From: Aggregatilineales bacterium
GTDB taxonomy: Bacteria; Chloroflexota; Anaerolineae; Aggregatilineales; Phototrophicaceae
Assembly (NCBI GenBank): GCA_030834905.1
Contig: JAUQWZ010000006.1
Location: forward strand, 423,174-487,173
DNA length: 64,000 bases
Reading direction: 5' to 3'
Shown here: positions 38,201 through 47,392 of the stretch, one piece after another
Position numbering within the stretch: the stretch's first letter is position 1
Layout of the letters: each line of letters opens with the position of its first letter
The notes under the pieces: model-generated
The model's database searches: none
Told to the model about the DNA's origin: nothing
The model's input: only the letters and a program-made list of their open reading frames with translations
Position numbers and translations under genes: made by a program

Positions 38201-39097
38201 TCAGTTCATTCTGAAGGATTCAAACTGCGGCCCGTTGTAGCTAAGTAGATAAAATCCCCGGTCGCGTCCCTCGTAATGCTCGCGGATGAAATCCGTCACC
38301 ACAAAGCCATGTGAGAAAACGCGCTTGAACAGCACACGCGAATGCAGGCGCCAGGTCTGCGCCAGCTTCGGGTTGCGCGTGATCATGTTCGGATAGTCCA
38401 GCGGAATTTCCAGCAGCGCCAGCGACGTGCTGCTCATGTTCGTCTGTTCGGCGGGCAGCAGCAGCCCGTCGGCAGTCCTCGTCGTCGGGTTCAGGATCAT
38501 CGTCTCGGCTTCGCGATACTGGCTCAGGGTTAAGTCGCCGCGATTACCAAACAGCCGTTCCTCGACCCGGTTGCCCGTGACCCACCACTCGACCTGCAGG
38601 CGGTCAGACGAGCCAAGACTCGCCAGCCCCCCACTCTGCTCGGTGCCGTAGTAGTCTTCGAGATACTGCGGGCACAGCGCCCCCAACTTGCGAATGTTCA
38701 GGTGAGCGTTCAGCGCCAGCAGCGGATCGAACGTCCATACGATCAGCCGCACCCCCTGCGTAAGCGCCTGATCGCGCTGCGCCAGCTTGAGACGGTAGCC
38801 AATATTATGCCCCCGGTATCCCGGCAGCACGACCATACGTTTGGAGACGACCTGTAGGTTTGCCATCGCCGGACGCTTGCTGTCTTCCATGTTGGTACCG
38901 AGGAAGCCCACCAGCACGCCCACCGGCGTCCCGCCGTCAAATGCCGCCAGCACATGCCCGCCGTGATTGGCGAGCGAAAACAGCATGTGCGCCGGAATGA
39001 CCGACTCCAGATCGTCGCCCCAGTACGTTTTTTGAAGCTCCACCATCGCGTGCATATCGTTCAACGCACGCAGCGATCTGATTTCAACATCTGCCAT
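38201..39097 (-). CDS. COG3375-type GNAT acetyltransferase-like protein
   Basis: 298 residues. The start ATG at 39097 has GAGGTAGATAAA just upstream; the frame extends 21 residues further but without a signal. It matches the pattern of predicted GNAT proteins of COG3375: VELQKTYWGDDLESVIPAHMLFSLANHGGHVLAAFDGG, MVVLPGYRGHNIGYRLKLAQRDQALTQGVRLIVWTFDPLLALNAHLNIRKLGAL. Substrate not known. It is 10 bases after the epimerase-like gene, so co-transcribed. Confidence 0.82.
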   Translation of the reverse strand: MADVEIRSLRALNDMHAMVELQKTYWGDDLESVIPAHMLFSLANHGGHVLAAFDGGTPVGVLVGFLGTNMEDSKRPAMANLQVVSKRMVVLPGYRGHNIGYRLKLAQRDQALTQGVRLIVWTFDPLLALNAHLNIRKLGALCPQYLEDYYGTEQSGGLASLGSSDRLQVEWWVTGNRVEERLFGNRGDLTLSQYREAETMILNPTTRTADGLLLPAEQTNMSSTSLALLEIPLDYPNMITRNPKLAQTWRLHSRVLFKRVFSHGFVVTDFIREHYEGRDRGFYLLSYNGPQFESFRMN

Positions 39098-39107
39098 TTT
39101 ATCTACC

Positions 39108-40055
39108 TCACAGCACCTTCGGACGGCGGCGCAGCGAATAACGCAGCACTTCGCGCCCATAGTGGCGTCCGCGCATATACGTCAGCAGCGTATCCTCGAA
39201 CCGCCGCGGGCGAATCCCAAAGTATTGGTACAGATTGCCGAGTCGCGCGGTGCGATTCGTCGCCAGAATATCCAGCCACTGCGCCGTGATCAGCGTGCGC
39301 GGCATGATACGCCGGTAGACCGCCGACATCCACCTGAGCAGATAAGGCGGCACGCCGACGATAAAACGAAATGATCCCGAAACGCGCATCACGGTGCGGA
39401 TCAGATCTTCCAGGCTGATATATTCCGGTCCGCCGATTTCGATCACGTTATCGACTGTGTCGAGGTTATCAAGGCAGCCAACCAGCGCTGATACCAGATC
39501 TTCGACATGAATGGGATGCATCACTACCTCGCCGCGTCCCGGCATCAGATAGACAAACGGCGTCACCTGAAGCTGCATGGCAATGTGGTTGACAAAAGCG
39601 TCCTCTTCGCCAAAGACCAGCCCCGAACGTATCACCGTGTAAGCAAGCCCGCTGGCGCGGATGGTGTCTTCGACCATCCCCTTGTAGCGCATGACCGGAT
39701 ACGCCGACGCCGACGACGCCCCCAGATGGCTGAGCGTAATCAGCCTGCCAACTCGCGCCGCCCGCGCCGCCGTGATCAGGCTGCGCGTTCCCTGAAGCTC
39801 CACCCGTTCCAGGTCGCGCGGGCGTCCCCACCACTGGGCGTTTTCGAGGTGAATAATGACATGGACGCCGGTCACCGCGCGAAAAAGCGCCTCCTCGTCA
39901 AGAATATTGCCGACGATCACTTCCGGCGGGTTGTCCCAGGGCAAATGTCGGGCACGCGGTTCCGAGAGCAGCAGGCGTACCGGTCGCCCTTCGGCAAGCA
40001 GGCGCGCCACCAGATGCCTGCCGATCAGTCCTGTCCCACCTGTAACCAGTATCAT
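39108..40055 (-). CDS. NAD(P)-binding epimerase/dehydratase-like (NDUFA9-type extended SDR)
   Basis: 315 residues with Rossmann loop MILVTGGTGLIGRHLVARLL (GGTGLIG), HVIIHLENAQWWG, and MRYKGMVEDTIRASGLAYTVIRSGLVFGEEDAFVN, in which Y-x-x-x-K becomes M-R-Y-K-G: an atypical SDR of the NDUFA9/NmrA group. These often bind NAD(P) without a known reaction. The C-terminal ~90 residues are hydrophobic-basic (VPPYLLRWMSAVYRRIMPRTL) and may touch the membrane. Confidence 0.8.
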   Translation of the reverse strand: MILVTGGTGLIGRHLVARLLAEGRPVRLLLSEPRARHLPWDNPPEVIVGNILDEEALFRAVTGVHVIIHLENAQWWGRPRDLERVELQGTRSLITAARAARVGRLITLSHLGASSASAYPVMRYKGMVEDTIRASGLAYTVIRSGLVFGEEDAFVNHIAMQLQVTPFVYLMPGRGEVVMHPIHVEDLVSALVGCLDNLDTVDNVIEIGGPEYISLEDLIRTVMRVSGSFRFIVGVPPYLLRWMSAVYRRIMPRTLITAQWLDILATNRTARLGNLYQYFGIRPRRFEDTLLTYMRGRHYGREVLRYSLRRRPKVL

Positions 40056-40296
40056 TTCGCCTCCAGGTCGCGAATTATATCACGAGGGGCAAAATCCGTG
40101 TGGACAGACCCGGCAGAACCAGATTTCCGAAATCGCCACTATAATGGAACTGAACTGCGGGAAACAACGCCTTCGCGAGCGCCGGTGTTTGCGCAATCCA
40201 GTAACCCTCGCTCGCAATCGGTGTTTCCTATTGATATGGGTGGCGAACTACACTACGCTTAACCCACCTTTGAATTGTCCGTCTGCGGAGGAAACT

Positions 40297-41553
40297 GTGG
40301 AGCGACGGCGAGTTGTCATTACGGGCATGGGGATCATCTGCCCAACCGGTAACAATGTTCAGGAAGCCTGGGAGAATGCCGCCGCCGGAAAAACCGGTAT
40401 CGGCACTATTCAGCGCTTCGATACTTCCGATCTCGAAATCCACTTCGGTGGAGAGGTAAAAGATTTTGACCCTGAGGCGCTGTTAGGACGCCGCGAGGCT
40501 CGCCGGACAGACCGTGTAACCCAGCTTGCGCTGTATGCTGCCCGGCAGGCAGTTGACGACGCCAAACTCGAAGTCACCGAAGAAAATCGCTATGACATTG
40601 CCTGCGTCGTCGGTTCGGGCATCGGCGGCGTCTCGTCAATTGTCGAGAGCATCAAGACCTTCGTTTCCAAAGGTGCCAAAGCCGTCAGCCCGCTGATGGT
40701 GCCGATGATGCTGCCCGACGCGCCCTCAAGCAAGATTTCGATGACCTACGGGATACGAGGTCCTAATTTTGCCATTTCCACCGCCTGCGCGACCGGCAAC
40801 AACTGTATCGGAGAAGCGACCGAAATCATCCGGCGCGGTCAGTCGGATATGGCGCTGGCAGGCAGTTCCGAAGCGGGCTTGATCGACGTGGCGATGGCAA
40901 GCTTCAACAATATGACCGCCATTTCGCGCCGCAACGAAGCGCCCGAAAAGGCTTCGCGCCCGTTCGACGTTGATCGCGATGGTTTCGTCGTCGCCGAGGG
41001 CGCGGCGATCCTCGTGCTGGAAGAACTCGAACACGCCCGCGCGCGCGGTGCCAGGATTTACGCCGAAATCCTCGGCTATGGGCACACGTCGGATGCTTAC
41101 CACGTCACCGCCCCGCTGGAAACTGGCGAAGGCGCTGCTAAAGCCATCGAAAAGGCGCTGAAGAATGCCGGGCTAAAGGCTGCCGACATTGATTACATCA
41201 ACGCTCACGGCACCAGCACGCCCCTCAACGACAAGAGTGAGACGCTGGCGCTGAAGAAGGCGCTGGGTGAGCAGGCATACGAAATTCCAGTCAGTTCAAC
41301 CAAGTCCGTCACCGGACACCTGATGGGTGCCGCCGGAGCCGTGGAAGCCGTCTTCTCGGTCATGGCGATGCGCAGCAATTTTGTCCCACCTACGGTTAAT
41401 CTTGATAACCAGGACCCGGACTGCGACCTGAACTACACGCCGAACGTTGGCGCGCAGCACAACATTGACAACGTCATGAGCAACTCATTCGGGTTCGGTG
41501 GGCACAATGCAGTGTTGATTTTCGGCAGATACGGCGAGAATGGTCACTCCTAA
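40297..41553 (+). CDS. fabF: 3-oxoacyl-ACP synthase II (FabF)
   Basis: 418 residues. Chain elongation in fatty acid synthesis, condensing malonyl-ACP with acyl-ACP. GTG 40297 has GGAGGAAA at 4-11 bases; upstream codons in the same frame are unlike FabF. Active-site Cys in ISTACATGNNCIGEA, His in NAHGTSTPLND, and Lys/His in SVTGHLMGAAGAVEA; end SFGFGGHNAVLIFG. It overlaps fabH by 14 bp. Confidence 0.97.
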   Translation: MERRRVVITGMGIICPTGNNVQEAWENAAAGKTGIGTIQRFDTSDLEIHFGGEVKDFDPEALLGRREARRTDRVTQLALYAARQAVDDAKLEVTEENRYDIACVVGSGIGGVSSIVESIKTFVSKGAKAVSPLMVPMMLPDAPSSKISMTYGIRGPNFAISTACATGNNCIGEATEIIRRGQSDMALAGSSEAGLIDVAMASFNNMTAISRRNEAPEKASRPFDVDRDGFVVAEGAAILVLEELEHARARGARIYAEILGYGHTSDAYHVTAPLETGEGAAKAIEKALKNAGLKAADIDYINAHGTSTPLNDKSETLALKKALGEQAYEIPVSSTKSVTGHLMGAAGAVEAVFSVMAMRSNFVPPTVNLDNQDPDCDLNYTPNVGAQHNIDNVMSNSFGFGGHNAVLIFGRYGENGHS

Positions 41554-42772
41554 ACATTCGTCCAATGGTACAAGACCCGGCGCTTCGGCGACCGGCATCT
41601 ACGCTCACATCGTCGGTTGGGGCATGGCGGTGCCAGATAAGGTGCTGTCGAATGAAGATCTCGCGGCGATAGTCGAAACGACTGACGAGTGGATCATGTC
41701 GCGCACCGGCATCAAGGAGCGCCGCATTGCCAGCGAGCGCGAGACAACCGCGACGCTGGGCTTGCGCGCTGCCCAGAAAGCGCTTGATGTCGCCGACATC
41801 TTCCCGGCGGAACTAGACCTGATCGTCTGCGCGACCTCGACGCCGGAATACATTTTCCCCAGCACCGCCAGCCTGATTCAGTCGTGGCTGGGCGCGAGCC
41901 ATGCGGGCGCGTTCGATCTGAGCGCTGCCTGTTCGGGATTCGTTTATGGCGTCAACATGGCAGCCCAGGCGATTCGCTCCGGCAGTATTCAGACGGCGCT
42001 GGTGCTCGGCGCGGAAACCATGACTCGCGTCATGGACTGGACTGACCGCGCGACCTGCATCCTGTTTGGAGATGGCGCGGGCGCGGTGGTGCTCCAGGCA
42101 AGCGAGATAGAAGGCGGCGTGCTGTCAGCCGTCCTGCGCTCCGATGGCGGCGGCTGCGATCTGCTGGGCATTCCCTCAGTGGGCAGCGTCGATACGCAAA
42201 GCGCGCCGCTTCATTCGCTGGAACACAAGCTGGGCAAAATGCACATGGCGGGCGGTGAAGTCTTCAAGTTCGCCACCCGCGTGATCAGTGAAAGCATCCC
42301 CCAGGCGCTCGAAATGGCGGGCGTGCCGATGGAGGACGTCAAGCTGATCATCCCGCATCAGGCGAACGCCCGTATTCTGCAATCGGCGGCGCGGGCGCTC
42401 AAGATCGACGATACGCTGTTCATGTCGAACATCGAACGCTATGGCAACACGTCGGCGGCGTCAATTCCGATTGCGCTGTGCGAGGCGGTTGAACAGGGGC
42501 GCGTGCAGCCGCACGACCATATTGCCTTTGTCGGATTTGGCGGCGGACTCACCTGGGCGGCAATGGTCGTTGAGTGGGGTGTGCCGGAACAGGCAGAGCG
42601 CCCGACGCGCTTCACCCGTCAGCGGCGGCAGCTTGGTTATACCGTTGCCGACTGGCGCATGAGAATGCTGCGCACCAGCCGCCATCTCAACGAAACAGTG
42701 CAGCGCGTGCGCCCGAAACGCGGCAAGATGGATCGACTTCGCCGAAAGGTAGAGCGGCATCCATTTGATTGA
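41540..42772 (+). CDS. fabH: 3-oxoacyl-ACP synthase III (FabH) with C-terminal basic extension
   Basis: 410 residues, about 70 more than usual. Starts condensation of acyl-CoA with malonyl-ACP. Catalytic triad: Cys in LSAACSGFVYG, His in IIPHQANARIL and Asn in ERYGNTSAASIPIAL. The first ~20 residues are an extra tail; the last ~60 residues (after FVGFGGGLTWAAMVVEW) are Arg/Lys-rich (TRQRRQLGYTVADWRMRM) and unlike the family. A T-rich terminator follows. Confidence 0.94.
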   Translation: MVTPKHSSNGTRPGASATGIYAHIVGWGMAVPDKVLSNEDLAAIVETTDEWIMSRTGIKERRIASERETTATLGLRAAQKALDVADIFPAELDLIVCATSTPEYIFPSTASLIQSWLGASHAGAFDLSAACSGFVYGVNMAAQAIRSGSIQTALVLGAETMTRVMDWTDRATCILFGDGAGAVVLQASEIEGGVLSAVLRSDGGGCDLLGIPSVGSVDTQSAPLHSLEHKLGKMHMAGGEVFKFATRVISESIPQALEMAGVPMEDVKLIIPHQANARILQSAARALKIDDTLFMSNIERYGNTSAASIPIALCEAVEQGRVQPHDHIAFVGFGGGLTWAAMVVEWGVPEQAERPTRFTRQRRQLGYTVADWRMRMLRTSRHLNETVQRVRPKRGKMDRLRRKVERHPFD

Positions 42773-42812
42773 AGGTTGATTGCGGGTAATTGCGGTACAG
42801 CGCGGCAGGTAC

Positions 42813-42844
42813 AAAGCGCGGGGCAGCCAGCCTGCGCTTTTTTT
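42813..42844 (+). terminator. Intrinsic terminator after fabH
   Basis: AAAGCGC...GCGCTTT stem with inner GGC/GCC pairing, then TTTTTTT, 41 bases after the fabH stop. Confidence 0.85.
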
Positions 42845-42866
42845 GCGTCAGGCTGTCGGCAGAGGC

Positions 42867-43160
42867 TTACTGCGCTTCGGTGACGATTTCGTGGGCAATA
42901 GCGCTGATCGTCGCCCAGTCGGGCTGCATGGGGAGTTCCATTGTCCGCGCGACCTGCTGCCGAATATGATTCCAGCGTGAATAATACGCCGTTCCCATGA
43001 TGCTCATCACCCAACCGCAGTAGAAGCTCTGCGGCGATTCGTCCATGCTCACTTCAGCAATGTTAAAGCGGCGGAAGCTTTGCAGCAGTTCATCGTCCGA
43101 GGCGAGATATTCGGCGATGGTATGGGCGGCATCGTGGGTAAGATCCTCAGTATCATTCAT
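42867..43160 (-). CDS. Hypothetical 97-residue protein
   Basis: Acidic, mostly helical, no membrane segment or known motif; begins MNDTEDLTHDAAHTIAEYLA and contains YCGWVMSIMGTAYYSRW. It stands alone between two terminators, so it should have its own promoter. Coding is supported by typical codon third-position GC and by a complete frame. Confidence 0.6.
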   Translation of the reverse strand: MNDTEDLTHDAAHTIAEYLASDDELLQSFRRFNIAEVSMDESPQSFYCGWVMSIMGTAYYSRWNHIRQQVARTMELPMQPDWATISAIAHEIVTEAQ

Positions 43161-43310
43161 AAGCGTTCACTCCAATAAAAATGTCCCGACACTATATTTA
43201 GACTCTAACATCCGAATTTCGTAAATTACAATTAAGAAACACTTGTTGCATCAACGCAATTTTATGGCATTTGAAATCGTGGGGCATCGCCGGACGAGAA
43301 GCCAGGCAGC

Positions 43311-43348
43311 AAAAAAGGCGGGCGTGAACTCAATTCACACCCGCCTCT
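43311..43348 (-). terminator. Intrinsic terminator after the YugP-like gene
   Basis: On the - strand GGCGGGTGTGAA pairs with TTCACGCCCGCC (one mismatch) around TTGAG and is followed by TTTTTT, 26 bases after the stop at 43374. Confidence 0.9.
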
Positions 43349-43373
43349 GCCAAACGCAAGCCTGAATGGGAAA

Positions 43374-44072
43374 TTAGTCCCGGTTGCGGCTGCCCAGGCT
43401 GATGAAGTAGAGCAGTTGCAGCACCGCCGTGATGGCGGCTGCGAAATAGGTCAGCGCTGCCGCTGTCAGCACCTGGCGGGAACCGCTGCGGTCTTCATCG
43501 GTCACCATAATGCCGCTGGCTTCCAGCAGTTGCAGTCCCCGGCGGCTGGCGTCAATTTCAACCGGCAGCGTCAGAACCATGAACACGACCATCAGACCAA
43601 AGACGATGATCCCCAGCCAGAACAGTTCCGTCACCTGAAGCATCAGCCCGAAGATGATCATCAGGTAGCCAACGGTCGGGCTGAAACGCACCGCCGGCAC
43701 CAGAAACTGGCGCATGGCGATCAGCGGCGACTTTTCCTGGTACTGCTGGACGTGTCCGAGTTCATGCGCGACCACCGCCATCGAAGCGACCGACGGCACC
43801 GTAGCGATGCCCTGCGACAGCCGCACGACGTTGGTCTGCGGATCGAAGTGATCGGTTAGCTGACCGGGCGTGCCTTCAAGCGGCAGTGACCGCACGTTGC
43901 TGCGGCTGAAGATCTGCTGGGCGACCTGCACCCCGCTGAGTCCGGCACCGTTTCGTGCCTTGCTCCACTTGCTGTATGCCGACTTCACAAACACCTGCGC
44001 CAGCAGCGACAGGATGATGGTTGGCACAAATACGAACAGCAGATAATTGGGATCAAATCCTAATCCAAACAA
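43374..44072 (-). CDS. YugP-like membrane zinc metallopeptidase
   Basis: 232 residues. N-terminal transmembrane helix (~8-28), VVAHELGHVQQYQ zinc site (H-E-x-x-H) after ASMAVVA, then PAVRFSPTVGYLMIIFGLML and a second helix pair, and ALTYFAAAITAVLQLLYFI at the end. Length and layout match the YugP/DUF neutral zinc metallopeptidase family, of unclear role, possibly membrane protein quality control. Monocistronic. Confidence 0.93.
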   Translation of the reverse strand: MFGLGFDPNYLLFVFVPTIILSLLAQVFVKSAYSKWSKARNGAGLSGVQVAQQIFSRSNVRSLPLEGTPGQLTDHFDPQTNVVRLSQGIATVPSVASMAVVAHELGHVQQYQEKSPLIAMRQFLVPAVRFSPTVGYLMIIFGLMLQVTELFWLGIIVFGLMVVFMVLTLPVEIDASRRGLQLLEASGIMVTDEDRSGSRQVLTAAALTYFAAAITAVLQLLYFISLGSRNRD

Positions 44073-44202
44073 CGGTTCACCTCTGCGTGTTTGTAACGAA
44101 AGGACGTTATTACTTCCAGTATAAAGGTGAAAGAGATAGAATTTTCTCAGAATCAGCTAAGATCGTTATAAACGACGGCAGAAGCGCGCCATCTGAAGTG
44201 GT

Positions 44203-44754
44203 TCAGGCAGGAAAGATGTCTGTAACAGGCAGCGTGAAGCCGGGCAATATCTGACCGCCGGACAGCGTGCCGTCCTCAAACACGATCTCGACCGGCTGAT
44301 CGGGCGCGTAGATTTCAACGCGCTTCTGCTCTGGATAGACCAGCCACACCAGCACGCCGTCTTCCGCGTATACTGCCAGTTTGCGCCGAATTTCCGGCTG
44401 CCTGTCCGTGGGCGATACCACTTCAACCGCTAAATCAGGCGCAATGGGGTTATAGCCTTCGCGGGCAAGCTGCTCCTGCCGCGCCGCCGAAACAAAGGCA
44501 GCATCCGGCGACAGCTTGCGACCCGCAACTTGATAGTCTGCCCCTTCGCCAGTGACACGCCCCAGCTTGCGAGAGCGAACAAACGACAGAAGTGCAAAGA
44601 TGATCAAGGCAGCAATTTCTGAAGAGTACGGGTTCGACGGCACTTCGATGATCTCCCCATCAATGAGTTCCAGGCGTTTGTCGGCGTTTTCGGGCAGACG
44701 GACAAAAGCGTCAAATTCGTCGTCGGTGTAGATCTTCTGTTTCTCAAGCGCCAT
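44203..44754 (-). CDS. Uma2-family (DUF820) putative endonuclease-fold protein
   Basis: 183 residues. PD-(D/E)xK-like core: RLELIDGEIIEVPSNPYSSEIAALII, then KLSPDAAFV (catalytic-type Asp) and PDLAVEVVSPTDRQPEIRRKLAVYAEDGVLVWLVYPEQKRVEIY (E-V-x-S-P-x-D and Lys/Tyr set). The function of this large family is unknown. The start overlaps the panC stop by one base (TGATG), so it is translated with the pantothenate genes, probably by chance of location. Confidence 0.9.
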   Translation of the reverse strand: MALEKQKIYTDDEFDAFVRLPENADKRLELIDGEIIEVPSNPYSSEIAALIIFALLSFVRSRKLGRVTGEGADYQVAGRKLSPDAAFVSAARQEQLAREGYNPIAPDLAVEVVSPTDRQPEIRRKLAVYAEDGVLVWLVYPEQKRVEIYAPDQPVEIVFEDGTLSGGQILPGFTLPVTDIFPA

Positions 44755-45644
44755 CAGATCACCCCCAGTATCTCGCTGAGATGTTCGCGGTTGTTGAGCG
44801 CATACGGCAGCAGGCAGTTATCGAGCAGGCGCGGCTTGCCGATTTTGACCGCCATCGTCAGCAGCATCGGATCGTCGGTCGGCTTATGGATGCCGTAGAG
44901 CGTGTTTGGATGGTTGAGCGACACGTATTCCACCCGCGCCTTCACTTCCGCCGCCAGCACTTCCAGCGCCGTCGCGCGCAGGGCTTCCGGGCTGCGCTCG
45001 CCTTCGTCATAGCGGTCAGCCGCCGCCTTCATTGACCGGTAGAGCGCCGCCGCCGCCAGGCGCTCGTCCGGCTGAAGATAGACATTGCGCGAACTCATCG
45101 CCAGCCCGTCGGATTCACGAACCGTCGGGCAGACGGCAACTTCGACCGGCATATTCAGGTCGCGCACCATCCTGCGGATGACGACCACCTGCTGGGCGTC
45201 CTTCTGCCCGAAGTAGACCACCGTCGGCTGCATCAGGTTCAACAGCTTGCAGACGACAGTGGCGACTCCGCGAAAATGATCGGGGCGGCTGGCGCCTTCC
45301 AAGCCCTGACTGACCTCGTCCACGATCACCGACGTCTGATGATGCGGCAGGTACATGACACCCGGCGTTGGGGTGAACACCACGTCCACCCCCGCCCGGT
45401 CGAGCATTTCAAGATCGCGCTCAAGGCTGCGTGGGTAATTATCGAAGTCTTCGCCGGGCGCGAACTGGGTTGGGTTCACGAACACCGACACGACAACGGC
45501 GTCATTTTCGTCGCGCGCCTGGCTTACCAGCGACAGATGCCCGTAGTGAAGCGCGCCCATCGTATTGACTGCGCCGACGTAGCCTGACAGCCGCTTTCGC
45601 GCCGCGCGCAGCGCTTCGGGAGTCTCAACGATCTGCACGACCAT
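44754..45644 (-). CDS. panC: Pantothenate synthetase
   Basis: 296 residues. ATP-dependent joining of pantoate and beta-alanine. HIGH-type motif MGALHYGHLSLVSQAR, VFVNPTQFAPGEDFDNYPR, FGQKDAQQVVVIRRMVRDLNMPVEV and SRNVYL (KMSKS-like region) are intact. Overlaps panB by 20 bp. Confidence 0.97.
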   Translation of the reverse strand: MVVQIVETPEALRAARKRLSGYVGAVNTMGALHYGHLSLVSQARDENDAVVVSVFVNPTQFAPGEDFDNYPRSLERDLEMLDRAGVDVVFTPTPGVMYLPHHQTSVIVDEVSQGLEGASRPDHFRGVATVVCKLLNLMQPTVVYFGQKDAQQVVVIRRMVRDLNMPVEVAVCPTVRESDGLAMSSRNVYLQPDERLAAAALYRSMKAAADRYDEGERSPEALRATALEVLAAEVKARVEYVSLNHPNTLYGIHKPTDDPMLLTMAVKIGKPRLLDNCLLPYALNNREHLSEILGVI

Positions 45645-46482
45645 CAGCCCCGTTAGCGCGCAGTGCCGTCAGCACGTCATCCTTCATGGTGAAGCTGTTT
45701 TCCTGCGTGGGAAACTCCCTAGTCTGAACTTCGTGGACGTAGGCTGCCATGCCCTCGCGCATCAGCGTGCCAAGCTGCGCGTACAGTTTGGCGTGTTTTG
45801 GCATGTGTCCTTCCAACAGCCCAAACAGATCGTGGAAGACCTGTATCTGCCCGCTGCAATGAGGACCAGCGCCGATGCCAATGGTTGGAATATGGAGTCG
45901 CTCGGTAATCAACTGACCCAGCGGCGCGGGAACGCCTTCAAGCACTACCGCAAACGCTCCGGCTTCCTCAACCGCGACCGCGTCGCGCAGAAGCTGGCGC
46001 GCCGTATCGAGGTCTTTGCCCTGGACGCGCATCCCGCCCATCTTGTGCACGCTCTGCGGCATCAAACCGATATGTGCCATCACCGGGATGCCCGTTTCGA
46101 CCATTCGCCGGATGGTCGGCGCGAGAAACTCGCCGCCTTCCAGCTTGATCGCGCCCACCCCGCCCTCCTGCAGCAGGCGACCAGCGTTCGCTATCGCCTG
46201 TTCGGGCGAAATGTTGTAGGTCAGGAACGGCATATCGCCAACCACCAGCGGAGCCTGTGTCAGCCGGACGACAATCGAAGCGTGGTAAATGATATGTTCG
46301 AGCCTGACAGGGATTGGCGTATCCTGTCCCTGCACGACCATACCCACTGAATCGCCCACTAAGACGCCATGCACCCCGGCAGCTTCCGCTACCTGGGCGC
46401 TCATGGCGTCATACGCCGTCACCATGGCAATGGGCTGATTCTCAACCCGCATTTTTTGAAAGTCACGAATGGTCGTTCTCAT
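45625..46482 (-). CDS. panB: Ketopantoate hydroxymethyltransferase
   Basis: 285 residues. Makes ketopantoate from 2-oxoisovalerate and methylene-H4folate. Motifs MVTAYDAMSAQVAEAAGVHGVLVGDSVGMVVQG (Mg site D-S), VVGDMPFLTYN, VMAHIGLMPQSVHKMGG and TIGIGAGPHCSGQIQVFHDLFGL all present. Overlaps the DUF2520 gene by 20 bp. Confidence 0.98.
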   Translation of the reverse strand: MRTTIRDFQKMRVENQPIAMVTAYDAMSAQVAEAAGVHGVLVGDSVGMVVQGQDTPIPVRLEHIIYHASIVVRLTQAPLVVGDMPFLTYNISPEQAIANAGRLLQEGGVGAIKLEGGEFLAPTIRRMVETGIPVMAHIGLMPQSVHKMGGMRVQGKDLDTARQLLRDAVAVEEAGAFAVVLEGVPAPLGQLITERLHIPTIGIGAGPHCSGQIQVFHDLFGLLEGHMPKHAKLYAQLGTLMREGMAAYVHEVQTREFPTQENSFTMKDDVLTALRANGADGRADR

Positions 46483-47359
46483 TTTCTTCTTCCTGTGCCA
46501 AAAGACGCATCAGCGCATCAAGTGAAACCCCACGCGCGGCTGCCAGCGGCAGGGTCATACGAGCAAGCTGGCGATAGAGCGCGGCGGCGTCCATATCGAC
46601 CATCTCCAGCGCCCGCAGATGCTCCGTCACCGTACCGACATCCGCCCGAACTAATGGTCCCGTCAGCGCATCCGGGATGCCACGCAGCCGCAGGTTCTCC
46701 GCCGTCCCGGTCACCAGCGGATTCAGCGCCGCTTCCGCCGCCGCGCGGTCTGCCCCCAATGACATCAACAACCGTTCCGCCAGCGCGTAGAGTGTCACCG
46801 TGTAGTTGCTGGCAATCACCAGCGCCGCATGATACAACACCTTGCTGCCCGGCGAGATAGCCACCACCTGTCCATCGAGCGACGCCACCAGCCCCAGCAG
46901 CCAACCGCGCAGCCGAACATCTTCCGATTCGACTGCGAACGCCGCGCCGGGAAGATTCAGCACCGCCGTTTCTACGTCGGCAAACGGGAATGCCGGATGC
47001 AGGCTGCCGACGCTGGCACCGACCGCCGCCGCCGATTCCAGCGCGCGAACGTCAAGCGCCCCGGAAGTATGAACGACCGCCTTACCCATCAGGCTGCGAC
47101 TTCTCAGCGTTAGCTGTTCCGCCAGCGGTCTGATCTGATCATCGGGCACCACCAGCATGGTCAAATCGCTGGCGGCGATGACCGCTTCTGGTGTGTCCAC
47201 CGCTTCCGCGCCAACGGCATCCGCCAGCGCCCGCGCATGAGCAAATGTCCGGCTGTAGACGGCGCTGATGGCGTATCCTCGCTGATGCCATAGACGAGCC
47301 AGCGTCCCGCCGACCTTACCAGCCCCAATAAAACCTATCGAACGCAGTTGGTCGGACAT
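46463..47359 (-). CDS. Rossmann-like / DUF2520 dehydrogenase-like protein
   Basis: 298 residues. N-terminal NAD(P) fold SIGFIGAGKVGGTLARLWHQRGYAISAVYSRT, TMLVVPDDQIRPLAEQL, HTSGALDVRALESAAAVGASVGSLHPAFPFAD and a helical DUF2520 domain (ASNYTVTLYALAERLL, LNPLVTGTAENLRLRGIPDALTGPLVRADVGTVTEHLRALE). It overlaps panB by 20 bp. No classic panE is seen; since this fold is close to ketopantoate reductases, it may supply that step, though this is an inference from operon position. Confidence 0.85.
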   Translation of the reverse strand: MSDQLRSIGFIGAGKVGGTLARLWHQRGYAISAVYSRTFAHARALADAVGAEAVDTPEAVIAASDLTMLVVPDDQIRPLAEQLTLRSRSLMGKAVVHTSGALDVRALESAAAVGASVGSLHPAFPFADVETAVLNLPGAAFAVESEDVRLRGWLLGLVASLDGQVVAISPGSKVLYHAALVIASNYTVTLYALAERLLMSLGADRAAAEAALNPLVTGTAENLRLRGIPDALTGPLVRADVGTVTEHLRALEMVDMDAAALYRQLARMTLPLAAARGVSLDALMRLLAQEEENENDHS

Positions 47360-47392
47360 GATGCCTGCTTTGGTGCAATGCTGCTGTTTGCC

